Assembly (NCBI GenBank): GCA_032250675.1
Contig: JAVVEY010000094.1
Coordinates: 1-11,087, forward strand
Length of the DNA: 11,087 nt
Source of the DNA: Gaopeijia sp032250675
Lineage (GTDB): Bacteria; Gemmatimonadota; Gemmatimonadetes; Longimicrobiales; Gaopeijiaceae
Direction of reading: 5' to 3'
Shown: one piece after another, positions 6,826-11,087 of the stretch
Numbering within the stretch: position 1 is the first letter of the stretch
Layout of the letters: every line of letters starts with the position of its first letter
The notes under the pieces: model-generated
Seen by the model: the letters and a program-made list of their open reading frames with translations, nothing else
The model's database searches: none
What the model was told of the DNA's origin: nothing
Translations under genes and position numbers: made by a program

Positions 6826-7189
6826 TCACCGGAAGTCGTCGTCCAGCTCGGCGTCGTCCACGCCCTCCATCACGAAGCCCGCGATCAGGAGGACCACGAG
6901 GGTGACCCCGAGCGCCAAGGCCGCCTTCGCGCCCATGGAGGCCACCGCCACCAGGAAGGGCGTGGGCGGGATCGCGAGATACATCGTCGCCAACGCCACG
7001 AGGGTGAGGCCGAAGGGGACGCCGACGAGTGCGGCCAGCTTCACCGGCTTCCGGCTTCTCCACAATGCCCCAGAACCCGATCCGCGAGAAGAGGCGGATC
7101 CGCCTGGCCCGACTCTCGGCGAGGGGGAAGGAAGGGGGATCGGCCATGCTCGACGCGACGCTGACGTCGCCCTTCGACGCTTCGTTCAT
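6826..7189 (-). pseudogene. Small two-helix membrane protein, frame interrupted by a 7-bp tandem duplication
   Basis: The 5' part (ATG 7189, GGAG 6 bases upstream) reads 'MNEASKGDVSVASSM' and on to 'FSRIGFWGIVEKP' with strongly GC-biased third positions. The 3' part, one frame over, reads 'VKLAALVGVPFGLTLVALAT' and on to the acidic end 'GVDDAELDDDFR'. The frames are separated by two tandem copies of GAAGCCG (plus-strand 7045-7058). Removing one copy gives a continuous 118-residue protein, '..GFWGIVEKPVKLAALVG..', with a cytosolic N-terminus, two membrane helices (about residues 50-70 and 80-103) and an acidic tail. I do not recognise a family. The alternative is a 79-residue product from a TTG at 7065, which has only a weak ribosome site. 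This may be slippage-driven on/off switching, a recent pseudogene or an assembly error. The downstream gene on the plus strand is convergent. Confidence 0.62.
7045..7058. repeat. 7-bp tandem duplication causing a frameshift
   Basis: CGGCTTC occurs twice in tandem (7045-7051, 7052-7058). Seven is not a multiple of three, and the GC3-biased reading frame changes across it in just the direction a single extra copy would produce. Confidence 0.7.
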
Positions 7190-7240
7190 CGGTTGCTCCA
7201 TTTGCAAGTCTCGAGCCTCTCCCGTCCCAAGCCGTCACGA

Positions 7241-7256
7241 GGCTCGTCACCGAGCC
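7241..7256. terminator. Short hairpin between the propeller lipoprotein and the next minus-strand gene
   Basis: GGCTCG and CGAGCC form a 6-bp stem with a TCAC loop in the 127-base gap downstream of the lipoprotein stop at 7317. No T-tract follows on the minus strand, so a terminator role is tentative. Confidence 0.2.
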
Positions 7257-7316
7257 CGGCGACGCCGCTGGTCCGTGACGCACTCGCCTCCCATTCAGGG
7301 CTTCGTCACAAGACCT

Positions 7317-8435
7317 TCACCGCCCCTGCGACGCAACTCCCATCCCCGGGGGGACCTCCGCATCGAGGACGACGCGGACGAGTTCCGCCCTCTCCGGGAT
7401 GTAGAAGTAGATCCATCCGCCCTCGAGGTCCACGGCGAAGTCCCCCGCTCCCGCGACGTCCGCGAAGTGCAACCGGGCGACCACCTCCCCGGCCCTCGAC
7501 ACCACCACCACCTTCGCGAAGGGCTCGTCTCCGGTGTGGGTCAGGATCCAGAGCATCCCACCGGCCTCGCGGGCACGCAGCAGATACCGGAGGCCGGGCA
7601 CCCCCGGCTGCTCCCTCTCCTCGACTTCGGTCATCCAGTCCGCCCGGACCGCTTCGAATTCCGGTTCGTGAAGCGTGACGGTGGTCACCCGCTCCCCCCC
7701 TTCATGTCGATCGGCCCTGTGGGCCGCAGGCAAGACCAGCCAGACCGATCCGTCCTGCCCCACCACGGGAGAGACCAGGTTCAGGAGGAATCCGGGGACT
7801 CCTCCCTCGAGGATCTCCGCCCGCACCTCCACCATGTCGATGACCGACGACACCGGCGCGAGCGGCTCTCCGATCGTGGCCTGCTCCTCCCCCTGCCGGG
7901 AGCAGAGCACGGCCAGCCCCGAGTCCATCCCGATCGTGGGCCGTACCAGCAGCCCACCCGGCCCCAGCGTCGGAGCCGCCGCGCCCTGCGCGCATTCGGG
8001 AATCGGCTGTGACCCCAGAGGCTCGCCCGCATCGGTGAAGGACTGAAACCGCTGATTTCCCTGATCCACCACCACCACGGAATCCGGATACACCCGAAAG
8101 CTCGCCGGCCGCTCCAGCTCTCCGGGGCCCCGGCCGGGCCGGCCCATCGTCCGGATGAGATGACCGGTGGAATCCACGACGTGGATCGCGCGGGCGCGGT
8201 AGTCCAGGATGTACACCTGCCCCTCTGCATCCACGGCCAGATCGGAGGCACCCGCGATCAGCCCCGAGGCGGTCGTCACCACCTCTTTCGAAGCGTCCGC
8301 GATCCAGAGGTCCACGCTCGATCCTCCGTCCGACTCCGTGCCGCCACACCCCGAGCCGAGGATCGAGACCGCGCACAGCGGCACAGCCAGGGTCGAGATG
8401 GACGTCCGGGATCGTTTCGTCCGTGATCGATTCAT
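7317..8435 (-). CDS. Six-bladed beta-propeller (NHL-like) lipoprotein
   Basis: The 372-residue product starts with a very basic 'MNRSRTKRSRTS' followed by a hydrophobic 'LAVPLCAVSIL' and 'GSGCGG', a lipoprotein-type signal with C30 as likely acylation site. The lipobox is slightly off consensus, with Leu at -4. The mature part contains NHL/6-bladed-propeller blades: 'ASDLAVDAEGQVYILDYRAR', then 'IHVVDSTGHLIRTMGRPGRG' with 'PGELERP', 'SVVVVDQGNQRFQSFTDAGE', and later 'DGSVWLVLP', 'AGGMLWILTH' and 'DFAVDLEGGWIYFY'. The 'G.GPGEL..P' loop is a hallmark of the Gemmatimonadota/Bacteroidota '6-bladed beta-propeller' lipoproteins. Function is unknown; these are envelope proteins probably binding peptides or carbohydrates. 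The ATG at 8435 is chosen because GGAGG lies 5 bases upstream and the signal peptide starts here; the frame is open to 8600 with Arg/Pro-rich non-signal sequence. It lies 55 bases downstream of the 8491-8949 gene and is probably co-transcribed with it. Confidence 0.87.
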   Translation of the reverse strand: MNRSRTKRSRTSISTLAVPLCAVSILGSGCGGTESDGGSSVDLWIADASKEVVTTASGLIAGASDLAVDAEGQVYILDYRARAIHVVDSTGHLIRTMGRPGRGPGELERPASFRVYPDSVVVVDQGNQRFQSFTDAGEPLGSQPIPECAQGAAAPTLGPGGLLVRPTIGMDSGLAVLCSRQGEEQATIGEPLAPVSSVIDMVEVRAEILEGGVPGFLLNLVSPVVGQDGSVWLVLPAAHRADRHEGGERVTTVTLHEPEFEAVRADWMTEVEEREQPGVPGLRYLLRAREAGGMLWILTHTGDEPFAKVVVVSRAGEVVARLHFADVAGAGDFAVDLEGGWIYFYIPERAELVRVVLDAEVPPGMGVASQGR

Positions 8436-8490
8436 CGAATCCTCCCTCCGGTTCGGCGGAGTCCCGAGACTCCTCCGCCGCTGCCGGGAC

Positions 8491-8949
8491 TCAGCGCGTC
8501 TGATCCCCACGCGCGTCCTGGAGCAGATCGGACGGAGAGTGGAGCGCGGAGGCCGGGGGGTCCGTGTAGGAGATCGCGAGGCGGGCGGCCGCTGCGGCAC
8601 CCCCGATCGGAATGAGGGTCAGAAACGCAGTGCCGGATCCCAGGAGAACCCCGATTCCCGCCCCGGCGATCGCCCCTGCCAGTGGTTCCGCGATCGTCCG
8701 CCACAGCGGAACACGTCGCAGCGCGGACCAGGCAACGAGGGGAGCGGCGCACGCGCCCATCACTCCGAATGCGGCCGCGTTCCAGATGAGATTCGCCATC
8801 TCCGCCGGCGGCGCGCCAGCCACGATCTTTCCCAGAGGCGTAATCGCCACTCCAACCACCGCCCCCGCCACGGCACCGCCGAGCATGAGGCCCATCGTAA
8901 TCACGCGTCGCGTGGTGCGAGCCGGATCCAGGTATTTCTCGATGTCCAT
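8491..8949 (-). CDS. Hypothetical four-helix membrane protein
   Basis: From the ATG at 8949 the product is 152 residues ('MDIEKYLDPARTTRRV..') with GGAG 8 bases upstream. Four hydrophobic segments are visible at about residues 18-36, 51-74, 83-103 and 105-128. All are rich in Gly/Ala, including 'GAVAGAVVGVAI' and 'AGAIAGAGIGVLLGSG'. The loops are short, and the polar C-terminal tail is about 25 residues. The segments resemble glycine-zipper helices, but I recognise no named family. The frame extends to a TTG at 9000, adding a plausible acidic 17 residues but with no properly spaced ribosome site. An ATG at 8978 with a better GAGGAG site reads a different, 25-codon frame. The gene precedes the propeller lipoprotein by 55 bases in the same orientation, suggesting a two-gene envelope operon. 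The start is uncertain; the coding call is fairly firm. Confidence 0.75.
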   Translation of the reverse strand: MDIEKYLDPARTTRRVITMGLMLGGAVAGAVVGVAITPLGKIVAGAPPAEMANLIWNAAAFGVMGACAAPLVAWSALRRVPLWRTIAEPLAGAIAGAGIGVLLGSGTAFLTLIPIGGAAAAARLAISYTDPPASALHSPSDLLQDARGDQTR

Positions 8950-9132
8950 GCGGTCCGCTCCGGAAGACAGGTCGTCATCAGATCTCCTCTCGTGGATCAA
9001 CCCTCAGGGCGATCTGGGAATACTATCCCACCCTCGCCGCCTGGAGCCAGCTTTTCGAGTACGATCGAACGAAGGTTGCCGAGCTCGTGCCCCGCTTCGG
9101 CCATGGCTCTCGCGTCCCCGGCAAACGTCGAC

Positions 9133-9348
9133 CTACTCCGGCCGCCAGTCGAGGCTGAGCTCCTTCTTCGATTCGGCGCAATCTCGCAGATACAGATTGA
9201 TCAACGTCTGGTAGGGGATCCCGGTCTCTTCGGCGAGACCTTTGAAGTACTCCACCGTGGGACCATCCAGGCGAATGGTGACCCTCTGCTTCAACCGCTT
9301 TGCGTAGGGGTTCTTCTTGGCCTTCGAGAAGTCGTATTCGGCTCGCAT
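9133..9348 (-). CDS. brnA: BrnA antitoxin (CopG-like ribbon-helix-helix)
   Basis: The 71-residue product has the standard BrnA layout: N-terminal 'MRAEYDFSKAKKNPYAKRLK', an RHH strand 'QRVTIRLD' (about residues 21-28), helix A 'PTVEYFKGLAEETG' and helix B 'PYQTLINLYLRDCAESKKEL'. BrnA neutralises the BrnT ribonuclease toxin by direct binding, and its RHH domain represses the brnTA promoter. It is full length for the family. The ATG at 9348 is preceded by GAGG/AGG sequence within the end of brnT, and 5 bases separate the brnT stop codon from the brnA ATG, the usual brnT-brnA operon spacing. Because the toxin gene next door is truncated, this is best seen as an orphan antitoxin. It may still bind the palindrome at 9468-9488. 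Confidence 0.92.
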   Translation of the reverse strand: MRAEYDFSKAKKNPYAKRLKQRVTIRLDGPTVEYFKGLAEETGIPYQTLINLYLRDCAESKKELSLDWRPE

Positions 9349-9353
9349 GGCAC

Positions 9354-9464
9354 CTACCTCAGGCGAATCTCGTATTCCCGTGTCTCCAGGCGGGTCGCTT
9401 TCCGCGCGGAGATGATCCGGATCACGTCCCGATCTCGCACTCGAACCGGATCTGGCTCATGCAT
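9354..9464 (-). pseudogene. brnT: Truncated BrnT toxin, C-terminal fragment
   Basis: From ATG 9464 to TAG 9354-9356 the minus strand encodes 36 residues containing 'RDVIRIISARKATRLETREY', the conserved BrnT C-terminus ('RIISARKAT.RE...Y'). Normal BrnT is about 90 residues; the N-terminal catalytic part ('F.WD..K...N..KHGV.F') is missing. The frame is open further upstream only to a stop at 9519-9521, and that stretch does not resemble BrnT; neither do the other minus frames up to 9715. The fragment lies 5 bases before brnA in the correct order. Loss of the toxin core means it is almost certainly inactive as a ribonuclease. The ATG at 9464 has no clear ribosome site, and the fragment may survive because its end carries the brnA translation signal. 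Confidence 0.78.
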
Positions 9465-9467
9465 CAA

Positions 9468-9488
9468 TGTACACACGATATGTGTACA
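9468..9488. promoter_or_regulatory. Perfect palindrome upstream of brnT remnant/brnA, operator candidate
   Basis: TGTACACA and TGTGTACA form perfect 8-base arms around CGATA, 3 bases upstream of the ATG of the brnT fragment. It is AT-rich compared with its surroundings. RHH antitoxins such as BrnA repress their own operons by binding inverted repeats at the promoter, so this is the natural operator. Binding is inferred, and a clear -35/-10 pair is not seen. Confidence 0.5.
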
Positions 9489-9715
9489 CCCGCCACCGTC
9501 CCGGGGGTCCGCTTCGCTTCAACCCCGAATCCGAAGGCACCGTTCGGTCAGCGTTCAAGATCCGCGACGTCGGCGCGGTCTCGCGCTCCGACGGGGCACC
9601 TCTCTGCGATCCCTCCTCGCGCCGCTTCCAACGGCCCACACGCTTGCGCCGGTGTACCCCGGAGCCGCACGCAGCGCGGCGGGGGCACAGCTCGTTCGTC
9701 ACGCGTTGTGCGGAG

Positions 9716-10638
9716 CTACTTCGGGCTCTCTGCCCATGCCTTCAGGACCAGGGCTCGAAACGCCTCGCTCCTCACATCGAACCCCTCCTTCGCTCGTACC
9801 CGTACACGGTCTCGGTGCTCGGTGATGCTCTTGATCGTTACCGAGCTGGGCAGGTTCCGCTTCTCGCTCATCTCCTCCTCGGCATCAAACTCCACGACAC
9901 CCAGCTCGGCTGCCACGGTCGCCTGGGAAAACGTACCGGCCTTCACGTGGAAGTCGAATGCGAGCATCGTGCGGCGGGTGTGCACGGCCAACCAGTTGAA
10001 GTTGTTCTTTCGAAAGGCGACGTACAGCTTCTGATTCCAGAAAGGGCCTTCTGCGGCACGAGCACCTTCGGCTCGATGAGCATGGACCCCCCGTCCATGT
10101 ACGACCGCACCTCGATGAGCTTGATATCCACGCTGTGATCCCGGAGCCAGAGTGCCACGCTCCCCAGCTTCTCGCGCACGGCTTCGCCCACGATGATGAT
10201 CCGCTGATCTGCATTCAAGTCCTCGGGAAGCTCACCTCGCACGTCCTCGCAGAACCGCTCGAACTCCTGGTTGAAATCGAAGTCAGACTGCGTCCTGCTG
10301 CGATACTCTCGAGCAACGGCCTCGAATTCATCGAAGCTCCATTTCGCGACATAGCTCACGTATCTCAAGGCCTGGACGTCGACGGGATCCTTGAGATCCC
10401 CTCGCTTCAGCTCGATCACCACGGCATGGCCTTGGGCATCGAGGGCCAGGAGGTCAAGCCGATCCCTCGTATCGGGGATCTGCACCTGACGTCCGATCAT
10501 GAACAGCGGCTCTCCAAGGAGCGTCGCATCGGCTTCGATCCAGGACTCCAGCATATCCTCCTTCAGCCCCTCGTTCAGCAGCCGCGTGCCGGGGACGCGC
10601 TGCGGCCCTTCGTCAGCGATACGCCAGAGACTCATCAT
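9716..10638 (-). pseudogene. PD-(D/E)XK nuclease-like protein (DUF91/NucS-like), split by a single-base frameshift
   Basis: The first part (ATG 10638 or 10635, GGAG 4-7 bases upstream) encodes about 200 residues with an N-terminal 'LKEDMLESWIEADATLLGE', then 'GRQVQ', 'RLDLLALD' (D62) and 'VVIELKRG' (E76, K78): a PD-(D/E)XK active site of the DUF91/NucS-like type. It continues 'RSYMDGGSMLIEPKVLVPQK' and then loses sense. The natural continuation is in the next frame: 'PFWNQKLYVAFRKNNFNWLA' to the end 'RALVLKAWAESPK' at 9716. Adding one G within the GGCCC at minus-strand 10046-10050 gives '..LVPQKGPFWNQKLYVAF..', a continuous protein of about 307 residues. Likely role in the intact state is DNA or RNA cleavage in defence or repair; this is inferred from motifs only. 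The catalytic part is undamaged, so the truncated 231-residue product could still fold. Sequencing error is a real alternative. Confidence 0.75.
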
Positions 10639-11087
10639 CGCGCTCCACGAAGTAGTTCAAGATGGCGCCTGCCGTCTGCTTCTCCGTACGTCGGAGCAGC
10701 GCGGCGGAGGGCGGAATCCGCGAACAGGGTTCGGGGAATGCAGCTCCGTTCGCACCTCCCGTCGAGCACAAGGTAGGTGGCCGCTTCGCGGCGGCGCAAT
10801 CGTGGGGAGGCGCATCTGTACGTGTCCTGCCGCCGCGACGTCATCGCCTGCGTGCGGTGTCTCCCGACTGCGTAAGCGTGGGTGTCTCCCGCCACGCGGT
10901 GCAGCAAGGTCAGGATCCGGTCTTGGGTAGTTTCTTGGGGGAATTCTTGGGTAGTCCGCCCCGTAACCGAAGAGAAGGACGGCGGCGCAGAAGGACGACG
11001 GCGCACTTGAGGTCACGCTCTTCAGTCAGGGGCAACTTCTCGATCAGGCCGGCGTCGTCTCTTTACGCGGATCCGGACCCCGTCAGT
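10639..11087. other. Region without a supportable gene, containing short direct repeats
   Basis: No frame on either strand gives a recognisable protein or a convincing start. Frames of 110-140 codons exist but are rich in Arg/Pro/Ser and lack family motifs. Directly repeated GGTGTCTCCCG occurs at 10856-10866 and 10881-10891, and a 12-base repeat lies at 10921-10956. A minus-strand stretch from about 11060 to 10990 reads 'DAGLIEKLPLTEERDLKCAV' after a stop and could be the start or a scrap of a gene lost further on; I cannot identify it. Confidence 0.4.
10921..10956. repeat. Three degenerate 12-bp tandem repeats
   Basis: TCTTGGGTAGTT, TCTTGGGGGAAT and TCTTGGGTAGTC begin at 10921, 10933 and 10945 with an exact 12-base period. 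The outer copies agree at 11 of 12 positions. It lies in otherwise unassigned sequence. Confidence 0.6.

Noticed and set aside
9014..9031. Possible -10 box (TAGTAT on the minus strand) inside a TGGGA..TCCCA symmetry upstream of the 8491-8949 gene
   Set aside because: No acceptable -35 at 16-18 bases, and the symmetry is only 5 bases per arm; too weak to list.
8209..9825. Very long plus-strand open frame (538 codons)
   Set aside because: It runs antisense across the propeller lipoprotein, the membrane protein, BrnA and the BrnT fragment, all of which have real family motifs; its own sequence has none.
10856..10891. Repeats considered as a CRISPR fragment
   Set aside because: Only two 11-base copies with a 14-base gap, too short and too few for a CRISPR array; no cas gene nearby.
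10635..11006. Minus-strand frame of 123 codons at the right end
   Set aside because: Ser/Arg/Pro-rich, no family motif, no ribosome site, and a competing frame on the same strand is equally open.

Overview
This is a GC-rich bacterial chromosomal window with strongly GC-biased third codon positions. The gene content is a duplicated orphan MacB/FtsX permease, two beta-propeller or DUF4136-type lipoproteins, an AbiEi/DUF559 protein and BrnTA/HigA-like antitoxin pieces. This mix resembles Gemmatimonadota or a related group such as Acidobacteriota. That placement is inferred from gene style only, because no rRNA or other marker gene is present. No tRNA, rRNA, CRISPR array or complete insertion sequence was found.

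Layout. Bases 1-462 are non-coding or uncertain: a GGC-rich repeat tract, then an AT-rich palindrome. An AbiEi-type winged-helix/DUF559 nuclease-like gene (463-1467, +) converges on and overlaps a large orphan ABC-type permease (1385-3826, -). An N-terminally shortened alpha-carbonic anhydrase follows (4062-4676, +). Next is the 3' remnant of a HigA-like antitoxin (from 4759, -), a TylF-like methyltransferase (5155-5847, +) and a DUF4136 lipoprotein that seems to use an ATT start (6042-6752, +). On the minus strand lie a small two-helix membrane protein split by a 7-bp tandem duplication (6826-7189), a six-bladed-propeller lipoprotein (7317-8435) and a four-helix membrane protein (8491-8949). 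The last two probably share an operon. The right end holds an intact BrnA antitoxin (9133-9348) behind a truncated BrnT toxin (9354-9464) with a palindromic operator candidate. It also holds a frameshifted PD-(D/E)XK nuclease-like gene (9716-10638, -), then about 450 bases without a supportable gene but with short direct repeats.

How the genes relate. There is no single long operon and I did not find a convincing new multi-gene system. Envelope functions (permease, two lipoproteins, two membrane proteins) are interleaved with small defence or toxin-antitoxin genes, several of them visibly decaying. The most informative signals are small: a 7-bp duplication whose removal restores a clean reading frame, a single-base loss that splits the nuclease, a lipoprotein whose only well-placed start is ATT, an orphan BrnA with its toxin cut down to the C-terminal third, and a carbonic anhydrase lacking its usual N-terminal region.
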